Shown: positions 22,501 to 37,500, numbered from the stretch's first letter. The stretch: 64,000 nucleotides of DNA from Ochotona curzoniae (GCF_017591425.1 NW_024465886.1:248001-312000); one strand, 5' to 3'. Notes: generated by a model not told the origin, from the letters alone. Made by a program: numbers and translations.

Positions 22501-25500
22501 TTGCTTTCTTTTCTTAATCTATATGGTGACCTAATGGTGGGTTGCACTTGTTCCCATGCTTTTTTAAAAAGTTTTTTTGGGCCCGGCGCAAGGGTGCAGT
22601 GGTTAAGGTCCTCGCCTTGCACGCCCGGGATCCCATATGGGTGCTGGTTCTAATCCTGGCAGCCCCGCTTCCCATCCAGCTCCCTGCCTGTGGCCTGGGA
22701 AAGCAGTTGAGGACGGCCCAAAGCTTTGGGACCCTGCACCCGCGTGGGAGACCCAGAAGAGGCTCCTGGCTTCGATCAGCATAGTATCGGCCGTGGCACT
22801 CACTTGGGGAGTGAATCATCGGATGGATGATCTTCCTCACTGTCTCTCCTCTCTGTATATCCACCTTTCCAATAAAAAAATAAAATAAAATAAATCTTTA
22901 AGAAAAAAGTTTTTTGATTTTTATTTGAAATGCAGAGTTAAAGAGAGAAGGGAAGCCAGAGACCATCTTCCATCCCCTGGTTTATTCTCCAAGTGGCCGC
23001 AATGGTCAGAGTCGAGCAGATCTGAAGTCAGGAGCACCCAAGTGAGTGCCAAGTGAGTCCGAGGACCTGACCCGTCCTCTGCTGCTTTCTCGGGCCACAG
23101 AGGCAGCTGGAGCAGAAGTGGGACAGCCGGGACACAAAGCAGCACCCGTAGGAGATGCCAGCACTGCAGGCAGACAGCCTACTACTGCCCCAAGGTGCTG
23201 GCCTCACTTGTTCTCATTCTGATTAGAACTTTCTGGAAATAAGCTTTCCTGCTTGGTATCCGGCAGTGATGCTGCCAAGAGCTGTTCTCTATTCCTGCAT
23301 CTAGTTTCGACATGATAGGTGTCAATGGTTTTGACGCATATAACCCAATAACGTTCAACTCACCTATGTTTACAGTTTCCTGAAGATTAGGAAAAGTAAG
23401 ATTTTCTCATCATTATTGCAAATGATCCAGGAAAGTGGGTGCTGCCTTCAATACGTGAGCTTGATGAACTATTTCTCTTAGTAAAATATCCGTTTTTATT
23501 GAGTCGGATTTACCTTTTTATAGATCATCCCCCCTGCCCCCCGCACCCAGAACAAAGCCTGTAACTAAATACCAACATTAAGGACAAACAAACATGCTCA
23601 CATGTGCAATCTGGGCTGTTTCCTACTTGGAAAAATACAAGCACGTCACGGAAGTCTAAAGATTACTACTGACATTTAAAAATGAGATATATCTGCCTGG
23701 CTTTACACGATTATGTAATGATACGCAATTTACCTTATTTGTCAGGAGCTTGTTTTTATCATATACATCTGTGTAGTTTTTGTAACTGGGGTATAAGTTT
23801 TTCACAGCTTGGACTTCCTCACAATTTTCACTGATATGGCTCTGCAGGAAAGGAAATAATATTTTCAGGGTGTTTTTTTTTCTGCAAAAACATCATAGAA
23901 CTTATACTTCCTGCCTCAAAATAATAAGGCTGGTTTCTGCTAGCTGTTGTAAGGAACACAGAGACAGACAATGAAGACTAAACATGAGTTTACTGAATTT
24001 GTTGGCAAACTTTTATTCATATGAAAGGCAGAGAGAGGGACACAGAGAAATCTTTGCACAAATGCCAACAAGAAGGCAGAGTCAGGTTGAAGCCAGGAAA
24101 CGGGACTACGCTCAGCTCTGCCACACGGGTGGTGGGCATCTGAACACCTTGCCCACCCGCTGCCTCCTGAGGTGCGCGTCAGCAGGAAGCTGGGCTCCGA
24201 GGCTGAGCCCATCTCGCTCTGCTATGGGATGTGGAGTGGCACCTAAACTGGGACGCCAACACCCACCGCACCTGTATCATGTCGAGAAGGTTTTGCTGAA
24301 AACAGAAACCTTTCAGACCAACTGATGCGCGCATGTTACAGAAACAGTGTCTGAGCAAATGAGTTCTCACACGAACGGCAATGCCATTTTTCTATCTCCA
24401 AAAGATGTCCCTGCGTACAGTCAAATGAATCAACGGCAATATTCTAAATAAACAGGTGCTCCACCTAGACAGTGAGCGCCATCCCTGGCCCTGCAGCAAT
24501 CTCACGTCATTGTTGGGATGCTTGGAAGAGAAGGAAGGAGACCTAGGTGGTCAGTGCACAGCGTACTGATAAACACGGTTAAATGCAGAGAGGCACACAG
24601 CGACACCTGGCTTCTGTGTGTGTACTTACTATTGTAACTTCCATGTATTTTTAAATGTTATTTTTATCTTATGTTTAGAAACAAAAGTATTCTATTTCCA
24701 AAATAGAAACTCTTTAAGTTTTGAAATTGATCTCCTGGAGAGAATTATATGTGAGACTGAATTAATTTTTTTTTTTCAAATATCATGGGCCAAAGCAGGG
24801 AAAATGAAAATGGGAGCACAAGAAAAGTTAATAAACCATGAAGATTAAAAACCACCTCCATAACACAGAAAGAGTCAATGTGCTGTTTTGTTTCCAACTT
24901 GCCTGTTCATATAAGATAACCAATTCTTTAGGGAATTTTACACACTGTGTAATTAAGGCTGGCTGTGGACAGGGGCACTCTCGATGTGAGCTTGAAAATG
25001 TTTTATTCCTAAATTGCAACAATTTAATGTCAAAGTAAGATACAGGGTTTTTTTTGTTCCTAATTTTAAATTAAGAAACTCAGAACAAAGGGGCTTTTAT
25101 ATGCATTCTTGTAAGGTGGAAATTAGACGTTTTTTTTTTTTAAATAATAGCCAGTTCCTCTTAGAATGGAGTCAGAGAGTTCTAAAAGAACAATAGAGAA
25201 ATGGAAGAGATGTAAATGCGTGCTACAGAGAATAAACAAAGCGTCATGACGTCATCATGTACGACGTTCTCTTCATCTCTTACAGACTCATCAGAGAACA
25301 TCGAGGATCTGAGTCAGCGCAACACCTTTCAGTGTCTTTCTGGCCCTGTAACACCTCACTGGTCAGGGATCTCAGCAGAATGGTCAGGGAATACTCCGCA
25401 GAAGGAATGGGGGTCATGGTCAGGGTCCTGAGGGATACTTCAGGTCTAGACAAGAGCACGAACAACAGAAGTACACCCACCTGAATGTGCAGACCATGGG

Positions 25501-28500
25501 TCTCAGCGATGCTGCCAAGTTCACTCATCAAAGTCTCAGAGCAAGAAAGGGAAAAGCGCGGTGTCACGATGGGCTTCACTCTGGGGTACTGGAGGTGAGA
25601 AACACTGCAATGGGACTGCAGTCATCACAAACCCCCCCAGCACGATGGCTTCCTATCTTCATTCTGAGGGACAATCCCTCTCCTAAGTCTCGTGAAACAG
25701 CTCACAACGGAGAACGAAGGATAGTATCCTTCAATGCTAAATTCAACCAAGGGCGAAGTAGTCCCGAGGCTCCTCACTCCCCCACCACATCAAAGCTCAG
25801 GGGAGCCTAGACCGAGAGGTCACCGAGACTGGAGAATGCCCGAGTGCCCGCGAGTGAGGCACAGCCTGTCTTCATTTCACAGGGCTGATGCATCTTGCGG
25901 AGGTACTTGGCACAGCACCCCCCCTGACAAGCAGGTCGCTGCTGAGTCAGGTCTACACTGGCTGCGGTGACTGGCCAGCCAAGACAGAAGGACTCACCGA
26001 GTGGTGAGGATAAGCAGTTACAAAACTCTGCTAAGTCTTCCCACCTGAGATGGAAGACTGGAGTGGTTGTGTGTAGTTTTTATCAGAACCTCACAAAAAG
26101 GGAGGAAAAAGGCCAGCCCTGCCAATCTAAGCAATGATTAAATGCAGTCACACAGTGCAGCCTGCTGAGGGGGCGGCAGAGAAAAGCATGCCCTCTTGGG
26201 TTCACCCACAGCGGGCAAGTGCAAGGCAGAGGACCCGCCGCGCGCTGCAGGGCTCCCGCACACTGTATGTGCCACCCGATGCAGCCTGTGACCAGGGCAT
26301 CAGGCCGGTTGCTGCCCGAGTGCCAGACCAGAGAAGAGACGAGCAATACAAGCCTCAGGGTCAGCGGCGAGGCGGCCACCAGTCCCACAACTTCCGGACC
26401 CCACATCCATGCAGCCCTCCACCTCTGCCCCAGAGACCAGGTCTGAGAAATTAAAAGCTCCTAGAGCAGAGGGAGGAAAAACAGAGGGATGGGAAAGCTA
26501 CCCTGAATGGGGAGTGGGTGACTGCTTTTCATACTTAACACCGACTGAAATGTTGGTAAACCGAGGACCAGGGCTACCTATGTGACTTCATTCAACTTTC
26601 GTATTGCTTACTGGCAACAAGTCTTAGAGCCAAGAAAAATAAATGCAAGATGACCACAAAGGTCATATTAATACATATGCAAATGGTGAATAACCAGACC
26701 TGCCAAAACCCTCACCTCAGGCTGTGTCAAACAGAACACTGAGGCCTAGGAGCAGGAATCCCGACGGGAAGTAGGAATGTCTCAGATGCTTTTCTTTTCT
26801 TTTTTTTAAGTCAGACACTTGTAGATTGTACAAATAAGTGGGGTCACTTTTTCGTGTGTGTTTCTGAGTTTGGACTATTTCATTTAGCATGACGTCCTTC
26901 AGATTCTCCCAAGTTGTTACAAATGGCAGTTTTTTCTTTTAACGGCTGAATAATATCGCTTTGGGTGTATGGATGCTCTTCATTTTCTTTACCCACCCAT
27001 CCCTTGGTGGGCATTGACCCGATTCCGTATCTCAGCTTCAGCTATGACGGATATTGTGACAATGTTTATATGTCCCGAAAGGAGATTGCTGGGTTACATC
27101 GGCATTTCTGTGACAGACAGACCCTGGGGTCTAATGCAGCACATGAGTGCTTAGGATGTGTTCCTTAATCTGATATTGACAACCAGGAAACAGTGTGTAT
27201 ATATGTCAAATCATCACATGTGATAACTTTACTATATGCAATTATTGGCTAATTAAATATTTTAAACTATAAAAGATGGCTGACCTGTTTATAAGAGTCT
27301 ACTATAACAATTTAAGGCTCTAGGAAAATCCTTCTGTCTGTATGGGAGAAGCCAAATGTGCAAAGTCTAACCTCTAGCAAACTGAACGAACGCTCGCACG
27401 GACACGAAGGCAGTGTAAATGCACGTTCTAAACAGACGTACTTACGTTCCTTTGAAGCATCTCTGACACAAACCTGAAAGGCAGAAACCAAGGGGCGTCA
27501 GGAAGCAGAACCCCTTCCGGAACATGTTTACAAAGGCTAAAAATCTTCCCACGTCCACGTTTCCGTGCAGACATTTCTAAGGCTGCACATGTTTCATCCA
27601 ACACTAATTAAAGATTAGCAAGTGGTGATTACTTTGCTTTCTCATTTGCATCCAAAGATGGAGAGCGAAATCGCAGAGACATGTCCATGTCCACGCTCAC
27701 TCGTGCTGTTCACGAGTCTCCCCACGGCAGTCAGGCTGTGCGGCCAGCTGAGCTCTGAGTGCTGCCCTATGACCGCCCCTCGGACACTATAGCCACGGAA
27801 CACACCTGGAAGCACGTGGAAACCATGTGGCTCTCTACTTCTAATTAAAGTACAGGCTACTCATTCACACAGCATCATCACTTACTTTTTAGTTTACTAA
27901 ATTTGTTCTCCACAATAAATGGCTTTGGTCAGACCCCGCCCTGACCACTGTGGCCACTTGGGAACTGAACACTCGAGCAGAAGAGCCCTCTGTCTCTATC
28001 TCTCCTTTCTCTGTGTCTTTCCAGTTAGTCTTCTAAAAAGCGACTGAGAAGCTCAAGGAACATCAACATAATCTGGAGTGTCTGTGAGACGCAGCCTCCC
28101 TCGCCTTCCTCCCTTCCCATCTTCCCCTCCCTCATCTCCCCCTGTGTTATCACAACACGACAGTCCCTTGGTACAAGCTACAAGTTTTACTTTGTGACAT
28201 TTAAACGTATATGGCATGACAAGTACAGGCAAAGGTAGTACTGTATATTAGAGCTGTATTTAAAAGTTTCATTGGGGCCCGGCACGGTGGCGCAGTGGTT
28301 AAGGTCCTCGCCTTGCACGCCCGGGATCCCATATGGGTGCCGGTTCTAATCCTGGCAGCCCCGCTTCCCTTCCAGCTCCCTGCCTGTGGCCCGGGAAAGC
28401 AGTCGAGGACGGCCCAAGGCTTTGGGACCCTGCACCCATGTGGGAGACCCGGAAGAGGTTCCTGGCTTCGGATCGGCATAGCATCGGCCGTTGCGCTCAC

Positions 28501-31500
28501 TTGGGGAGTGAATCATCGGACGGAAGATCTTCCTCTCTGTCTCTCCTCTCTGTATATCCGCCTTTCCAATAAAAATAAAATAAATCTTTAAAAAAAATAA
28601 AAGTTTCATTGGAACTCTAAGCAGAAGTAGAGATCCACATAGTACCCATATTTTATGGGAAATTAGTCTCCCTTGTACCGTTCATATATAATAATAAGGA
28701 CAAAGTGTGGTCCATCTACTCAATGGAATATTACTCAGCCATAAATAAGAAGCCAGAAGGACAAACATCACATGTTCTCTCTTCTCTGACATGAAAAAAC
28801 CAGTACACAAAGACAACATCTCTCTATGCACATTTTCACATATGTGTGTCTATACACAGATGCACAGACGTAAGCATCCTCATTCACTTTCAAAGGCGGA
28901 GTCCTACGAAGGTGGGTGTTAGAGCAACGAGGAGGAGTAAGCCCAAAGAACACAGGGAATGAGACGGGTGAGCCTAAACATTTGGCCTGCAGGGTTGGTG
29001 ACAATTCTGAAGCCCATAGAGAGCTACTTTCTCCCTGTCTGGGAAGCTTTACTAGCTAATGTTTACTGCCTTCTGCTATATTCATTTGCTTGGGAAATAA
29101 AATGCAATGGAGGCCAACCAAGGCCACAAAAATTACTTGACAGCTCTACACAATGCGAACAGGAGGTGCGCACCTCCTCCCCTCCATGATCACACAACAG
29201 CCCCTCGACTTGTCACTATCGTCCCTTACGGAGGACAAATGTAGATCAAGGAAGACGGGACAAGGAAAAGAGAAACCTGACTTCCAAACCTTGCGTCAGG
29301 AAAGGGTTTGATCTTGGAAAATATTATCTAAAGAATTTCTCCTATAGCTCTTAGATATTAGACATGATACAACAAAAATACTTGTGAAATCAACAAGGTG
29401 CTCTTGGGAATGTAGACGCTGGGAGGCAGTGGTGATGGCTCAGGCACGTGGGTACCTGCCAGCCATGTGGGAGACTTAGATTGGGTTTAAGCTCCTGGCT
29501 CCTGCCCTGTCCATCCCCGCCACTGTCAGCACTTCCTGGCCATTGTCAGAAGTGAACCAGTAAGTGGCAGTTTTGTGTATGTGCGTGCTTCCAAACAAAT
29601 CCTCAAGAAGCTATGTATAAATTATGTAAGAATGTCAAAGTACTTAAATGATCAGTAGACTATCTCAATGTGGCATCAAAAAATACCAACGGAAAGCTCA
29701 TGATCGCAAATAACAATGTAACCCCTGAAGTCCCCAGGCAAAAATCATTTAATGAGTAGGTTTAATGAGTACGCACACTGAAAAGCAAGTGGAATCTGTA
29801 CGAGAATCTCTGGCTATAATACTGGATGTAGAGAAGCAAAATTATCTAATTAAAAAAAGTCCTTCATTGACAAGGATCTACTCTACGATACTTGTACCAA
29901 GTTCTTGGAGTTTTTTAAAATACAAACACACATAGCATGATCATGCAAAAATTTTAGGAGAATATCAATTCTATAAAGTTGGGCAAAAGAATGCTGTGAC
30001 CCAGATGAATGGAGACAATGACTTGATGCATTAATTCATCTTTTAATTTCAAGTCTGCATCTCACAAAGACTCCAGATTATGCTGATATTTCTTTTTAAA
30101 TAGCAACCACTTCTTAAAAGACTAATTTGAAAGACACAGAGAAAGGGCTAGAGACAGAGGGCTCTTTTGTTCAAGTGCTCACAATGGTCAGGGCTGGGTG
30201 CGACCAAAGCCAGGAGTCGAGAACGCCACCTGGGCAGGGCCGTCTTCCGCTGCTCTCCCAGCTCCGTGAGGGAGGAGCAGGCTGCAAGGACCTGACAGGG
30301 CATGCCAGTTTCAAGGGCGGCAGCTAATCCCCCTACAAGAACATGCAAGGCCACACAGGCTCACACAATAGGTGACATCCTTTTCTGTAGTGTCCAAGTG
30401 ATATCTGCCTTTTATGACAAGAAATCTCACAAACGCTAAACACTTGCTCACAGTCACACGGCTTTTCAGGGGCAGAAGCAGGATTTCAAATGCTGAGTTT
30501 GGAGTTCTTAGCAGCTCTGGTAGGACATGGGGTGACACTAGCCTGTCCTGGAAAGCTTTGCTGAACCACAGGAACCAGCTCAGCAAGAATCCAGGACTTT
30601 GCTTGCCCTGGGCTACCCATCTCTGAGGAACAATCCTGTTTCATGTAACTGGTCCTGGGGTGCGTGGGAGTGGATGGGCCCTGGAGGCATGCGTGAGGGA
30701 GGTGTTCACAGTCCTTCCCCAAGACTGGCACTCGTGCAGGGTGACCCTGCTTCTCGTTGGGCTTCTCTGTGCCAGCTGCTAGGCACATTCAGTGGCAGGC
30801 CTGGCCATGGGTTCTGTTTGCACAGCTGCATGTGGCACACTGCTCTTGGAGGTAGACATCATCCCAAATCCTTGCAGCCTCTCGTGAGCTCCGCTCTACC
30901 CCTGGCGGCAGCAGAGGCTCTCGCTGGCCACTACCTACATCACTGCAGGAATTCCCAGACTCTGGGCCCCACACCCGGGAAGTGCAGTCACGGAGCCAGG
31001 GTCTGCCTTCCTACTGGTCCCCACTTCAGCTTGGGGAGATGTCCTGTGAGGCCACATTTTAAGAGAGGGGGCATTCTTGTTACCTACGTTAGCATGCTAT
31101 AAACATTCTAGAATATCTACAACAACTTTTATCACGCCGTTGCAGGACAGAATGGTAGTAAGGGAGACATAAGCCACCTTGAACACACATTGAAAGGGTA
31201 TAGAGTAAAACTATGCGAGCAACTTCCAGTATCTGAATCTGAGACCATTGTCTTCTTGGCCCTCTTTCACTCATCTCCAAGTGTTATTCCAGAAAAGCAC
31301 ATATTATCGGATAATTTAAAGAATCTTGTTTAGTTAGAGTCTTACATTAATCTGTTAATACAACTCGTTTTTTCAAACTGTTGGTAAAACATTTTCTTTC
31401 ACAGACAACTCTTAACTTTTACCATCACTTGAAGATACACACTTGCCATAGCAAACGCTTTTGCCCACCCTTTCTTTCCCTCTGTTCACTAACCCACAGG

Positions 31501-34500
31501 CTCCACCCCGTGGCATAAAGAACTCTGAACTTAAAGTTGTGGAGCTGCCCTGGTGCTTAAGAGCGCAGGACCTTGAGCCAGTCAGTGAGCGAACGTCAAA
31601 CTCAGTTCCCTACCCAAAAAAAGAGATTTCAATGGGCATCCAACACATGCTGCAGAGGGATGCTCTTCGCAAATCATTATTGATTTCAATTGCAGATTTC
31701 CTGTAAACCATCAGATCCATTACATGACCTAGAATGGCCGAATCACTCTCTGCCTACCCAGCTGTGTCCCTCTGCATTCTAGACTACCTTCATGCACAGT
31801 GATCCGTCCTCCAGGCAAAGCACGACACACGAGCAGCTTACCTCTGGGTTTCCTTGACGGACTCCTCCGTGGTTTCCTTGTATTCGGGAACAGCGTCATT
31901 CAAATCCATGCAGACTTTGCCCACAAACGCCCGCTGCCCAAATTTATCTGTGAAACAATAAAACAATCCAAAAGGCACATTCCTTTCTCAAACAGTACTT
32001 TTTATGAGCCTTTACCAGGCATTTTGAAACGAAAACCCCAAGGGAGGGTATAAAAGATGGCCCACCATCCCACCACTTCTGAACAACAGCATCAACACAA
32101 CCCCATTAAATTTGGCACATGGTGAAATGTATGGCATTCAAGACTTTAACCCCCTACCGTCCCCACCCCACTGCCAGGCTGGCCAGGTAATAATGAGAGG
32201 GTCTTACTCATTATTCCACTTTTCCCTTTGCTAGTACACTCAATCTGGATGTTTTCCAAAGTCACAAAAAGCTTTTTTCTCTCTGTAACACTTAGTGAAG
32301 GAGGGAACATCACAGATTTCAGGGAAATGCTTGATGAGCCCTTGGTCTAGCTCGGCCCTTCTCCAGCCTCCAGCCCCACCACACCCTGGAATCACGCTCT
32401 TCCTCTTGTCTCTTATTCTGCCACCATTCATGGGTAGAGTCCCCTTTCTGTGACAGCACACTCCAGCAACCAGAACAGGGCTGCTGGGTTTCACGACCCT
32501 TGGCTTGGGTTCCTTCTTCCTCCGATGGCTCCAAGGAGGGTGGCTATTATTTGTTTCCTGTTGAGACCTGAATGTGGGATTAGGAGTGACATATGAAGTT
32601 CTACATGTAAAAGGGTAGCAGTGTCACTGTGGTTATCTGGGGGGTATTTTGCTGAATGGTCCTAGCAGCTCTCTGCCTTGGGGAGCCGAGCCCTTACCAT
32701 CAGGAATTCCAGTTTCCACTGCAAAGCTGAAGGCACTTGAGAAATACAGTTGTTTTTGCAATGTCTCACCCCTGTCACAAGAATCTCTCATACATCTTTC
32801 TGCCTCTCTCTCTCCCCTATAATTTATTTTGCTCTCAGGCCATTAGATTAGTCTTCGTTAAAACACCACCTTCATTATTTCACCCACCTAGCTCAATTTC
32901 ACAGTCTTTGATGCACAGGGTCAAGCTGTAAACAACCAGAACCATCTCATATGCCCACCTTCCTCTTCCAGCCCACCACGACACAGATCCTCTCTTCCTG
33001 TTAGTTCTGCTTCCTGCTGCTCTACCCACCATTGACATTCCTTCCCCTAGCCCTCTGCCTCTGTTATTTCTTTGTCTGGAAGACATTTTACTCACTCCTG
33101 ATCTTTATCTTCCCTCTAAAGTCCACGAAAAGGTCTCTCCATGATGTCTTCCCACCTGACCCGGTCTTGGTTCCATTGACCCTCCTCTGAAAACTACAAC
33201 ATTTACCTTCAGCATCACGCATGAAGGCATTTGTCATAAAGTACCTCAGCCAACAAGCAATGGTGTCAGTGTATCAACCTGCAGGTAACTGAGCACCTGT
33301 AATGCATCACTCACTGTTGGGTACAAAGTACACAGCTGCCAACCTAAATTCAGTCCCACATCTGCTTAGTAGCTGCAGTACATCGGCAATGTGAAACCTG
33401 AGGATATCAAAAATGACCTTAGAAGGCCATGTGCTGCTGAGCCCATCCACGGAGAGTGACCCATCTTCGCCCATCCACGCAGTGACCTGTACCATGCCAG
33501 ATGTCTAGTAACAGCCCCACAGATGTTACTGGAGCCATTACTCAATGTGTGTAGGTATTTTGTCTGGCTCCTCAAGGGCACAGAAATGATTTTCTGTTTC
33601 GTTGTGTTGCCAACATCTAGCACAGTGGCCTGTGTCTAGTCAAAAGCCAAAAGACATTTGTTGACTATAATATAAAATTGTTGCCAAGGCAAGAATTAGT
33701 AAACCTACTCTATAAATTCACAAATTAATATTAAAAAAATCAGATCCCAACACATCATTTTGAAACCAGAAACCATAGCAACCAATCAAATTACTTAAAG
33801 AATAAAGAACATTTCAGAGCCATGGTTATAACCCACATTCTAAAGTACCTGCAATAAATGTTATGTTCACATTCTAGCAATTAAAGGGCAAGACTCCTCG
33901 CCAGGATGAGCTGTTGCGAGGCATGGTCTGGCTCTCCTGGCTTGACGTGCCCACCAACCCCGCTTTCATTTGCTCACCTGTAATTTCCGCAAGGAGCAGG
34001 GATGAGTCAGTATGAATTGTTCCAAAGTAACAGGCTGTGGTTGTTCCATTCTTTAGTGTTCTTCTCTAAAAATAAATCACAAAAACTCTGAATCGTGTGT
34101 GCTCAGAAAAGTAACATGGCATATACAGATGAAAATAGAGTTCTAGTTTTTAATTTTAAAATGTTTTTATTTAAAGATATGCCATCTTGATATAGAATGT
34201 AGTTAAGTAAATGACAAGAGCATTTGTATCCCAAAGGCATTCTCTGGAGGAGAGCTTGACACTTTTGATTTCCTAGATTCACAGTTTTGGGATCCAGAAC
34301 TCATAGAGTGTGATATTAATGAATTCCTTATTCTTAGGACTATTCTTGGGGTACATAATTAGGTTTTATATCTACTGCAGTGGAAAATCGTTCAGCCAGA
34401 TTTCCAGTCCAACCTGTCAGGCTGATCACATTTCTGTATCTCCTTTCTTTAGCAAATTTACACTAACATGACAGGACAGGAGTAGGAGATACAGTTAACC

Positions 34501-37500
34501 TCTAAGGAGAGCCTGAGCGGAAACATGAGCAGGAGAATACGTTAACACCTTGGAAGGCAGAAAAAACAAAACCATGAATAAGAATCCCAAAGCAAACTAA
34601 ACGGTGGAAGAGAGGCAAGTGTTGTTGGCGAGTGAGCCAGAAAGCCGTGTACAGACGCTAGAACCCAAGGGTTCTTGTTTTCCCTGTTAAAATCAACCGA
34701 CTGTTCTTAATCCAGTCCTTACTGGAGAAATTTGTAGAACCTGGTTAGTGTTTGGAGGACACTGCCCCTTAAAAGTCAAGGTAAAGAACAGGTTTCAAGG
34801 AAGAGCCCATTGACCCACAGCATGCTGACCGTCCTCAGAAGCCTGAGCGGACTGTCCTTCACACTCCTGTAGGAGCCCGAGAGCCCCGAATGGACCTCCC
34901 CTCACACTCCCGTGGGGGACCCAGGGACTCTTTCCTTCAGCAAACCAAAGCCTCTAGACATGAGGGCCACAATGGAAAGAGCTGCTCAGTGGCTTCACTG
35001 TTGTTAATAGAACAAAGTTCCCCAAGTCACAGGTGCCACCTCCATCTTTTCCAACCAACATCTCCAGTACATCACCCTTAGATATCAAAGTATGCTCACA
35101 ATCCCAAACACTAGAGGAAAGCAACTTTTAAAAATAGAGGGGTGTGGAGTGAAGGAAGCAAAATAGAAAAAGGATCTTAAAGCAAATACAATCTGTAAAG
35201 TCAGAAAAAGTTCAGTTAAAAACGAAAGTATGAGTAACATCCTCAAAGAAACAAAACATAGCATTAGACCCGCAAAGCAAGGACAGAATACCACGAAAAT
35301 CAGACAGCAAGAGATCTCCAACGGGAAAACAGTGAAAGTGAGGTTAGATGCTACTCGGTGGATCAAATCAGTAAAGAATCTCACGGGGAAAAAAGAAAGG
35401 AAGGGAAAACAGAGAAGAAACGGAAGTTAGAAGTGGAGTGGTAATAAAAATAGTTTAATTTCGTAAGTAATAGATTTTGACTTAGGGTCCTAAAATATTT
35501 TGTCTAAGTTAACGGAAAAGTGATCTGAGATATCACTTGAAAATCCTCAGAATTCTCAACACAATGAGCAAAAACAACACACACACAAAAATTCATACAA
35601 TGCTGTACCGTCTTTATAAGAAGGCACTTCGAGGTTCTCAAGGTAAGGCATATTATAAAAAACTACCACACCTGGAATTAAAAAACATGTTTTGTTAACA
35701 TAAATGTCTTTTATTGTATGACTTACCTGAAGTTTCCTCATATACAGGTGAGAACAAGGTACCAGCCACACCAAGAAGGACTGAGACTGACTTTAAGTTT
35801 TGACACGAGGACCAGACATGCTTTACCTTAACAAATGTGTTCTTTTATTATATGCAGAGTGTAAGTCAGTAACTTATTTCCCTCTCTGGGTCAGGCTAGA
35901 TGCTTAAAGCCAAATCTGTAAAGAACTCTGACGGGGAATGAGCGCTAATCAATGGCACGGACTTCTTGGAGTTCCTCACCCCCTTTTTCCTTTAATTTAA
36001 TTCATTTTGAACATAAAGTAATTTTAAGATATTTTAAATCTTCAGAACAATGTAAGGAATGAGTCAATTTTGAGAATAAAGATTCGCTATGCTTAACACA
36101 ATTCACCAACACAATGCAGTTTCATACACAGCTTTGTTCTCAGTTCTTCTGGTGTCATGTGGATGAATGCCCAATTCACAGGATCCACAATTACACTGAA
36201 TTTATAACTAAGCGAGGCAAGTGCATGAGCGTTAGCCCTTGCTTTCACTGTAGAGGTGGAATGGTGTAAGATAGCAGAAGCTAGCAGGCCAATATCTCGG
36301 GAGGCTTATAATATGTCCCACCAAATAGTCAAGTCCTTAGGAGACAAATCCTCAATGGGTTCAACAAAAACACATGGCTTGTTTCTGGTTGCTGAGTGCA
36401 TTCTGTTTCTGCGACACAGGTAGGGATAGACAAGGAAGGGAAATGATTTTCAGGAAAGAATGGAAGGAAGGAATTTTCAGAGACTTCCACATATGATGAG
36501 AAATAAAAAGGTTCACGGAACATAGAATTGAACAGAAGTTTGTTTTGCTGCAAGCATTCAGACAGCCTTCAAGGAGTTTTAAAAAAAATGTCATAAAATT
36601 CATGCTATAAAAAAGGAAGAGCTCTACATTTTTATACCAAAATAAATTTACCTTTTTATTCGGTTTTTCCATGAACTTCTTGAAGTGGCTTGGGACAGCT
36701 GGCACACACACTAGAACTACTGTTCAATGACTGAATTAGCCCGGAAGTTCCCTCTAGTGATGCCAATGTCTGTCAGAGTCCCACATGCTCTGAGACAAGC
36801 AACCATCCTTTTTTTTCTTTAATCATCTTTCCAAAGCTACCAAAATAACACAAAATTCTTCTAAAGGTAATTGGTAGCTTTAATTTTAAATCTCCTCGGG
36901 TATTTTTAAAAGCAAGCACATAGAATCCCTACCATGTGCTAGGTACTATTTCAACAACCCCACAAATATTAACTCGAATTATCATAACAATTTCAGGAAG
37001 TAGGCACTATCATTATCTATTTCATTTTTTTGCAGATGTGGAAAGTGAGCCACTCAGCTTTTCAAAGGCTGCTAGCTATTCCATATGGCCCTCAGAACTC
37101 AGTTATGAACTGGCAGGAACCGGAAACATACTTCTATGCTTCCAAGCCACATTCGGTCAGTATAACAACAAGAAAAGAGAGTAATGCATAGAGCCCACCA
37201 GAAGGGAGATTTGGGGAATGGAGTGACTTCCCCTCTTGTCACGTGGGTGAGGTGGCCACAAAGGCTATGAAAGGTGTCAACAGCCCCCTACAGCCCGTGC
37301 GAATCTGTCCCAAGGCGTGGGTGCTGCGCAAGATGACCGATCGTAACAGGACACTCACGACAACTCTGGTGTAGACCTCTTCAGCGAAGTCGATGCTCCT
37401 GAATCTGTGTTCTGTCGGAAACGTGTACTTGTTCAGCCACTCCAGAAGCGGCAAGTCTACATTACTTCCAGCAAAGAAATACTGAGGGGCATGGATGTGA

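Larger units (their letters stand above)
22184..23733 (-). other. GDA: GDA intron 8 (1.55 kb)
   Basis: Two back-to-back CSINEs in opposite orientation (22578-22903 plus, 22914-23205 minus) fill the middle. Such head-to-head copies could pair in the pre-mRNA. The rest is unremarkable. Confidence 0.8.
27474..31841 (-). other. GDA: GDA intron 5 (4.4 kb)
   Basis: Contains a young CSINE with perfect target duplication (28276-28597), an L1 tail (28690-28830), CSINE fragments near 27.95, 29.5 and 30.2 kb and a MIR fragment near 30.4 kb. Nothing is recognised at 30.5-31.8 kb. Confidence 0.8.

Noticed and set aside
28276..28350. tRNA gene
   Set aside because: The A/B-box-like sequence belongs to the tRNA-derived SINE head; no cloverleaf of an intact tRNA.
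28295..28591. Recurring 60-100 codon frames with GKAVEDGP or LPACGLGKQ
   Set aside because: These recur at every CSINE copy and are SINE sequence, not genes.
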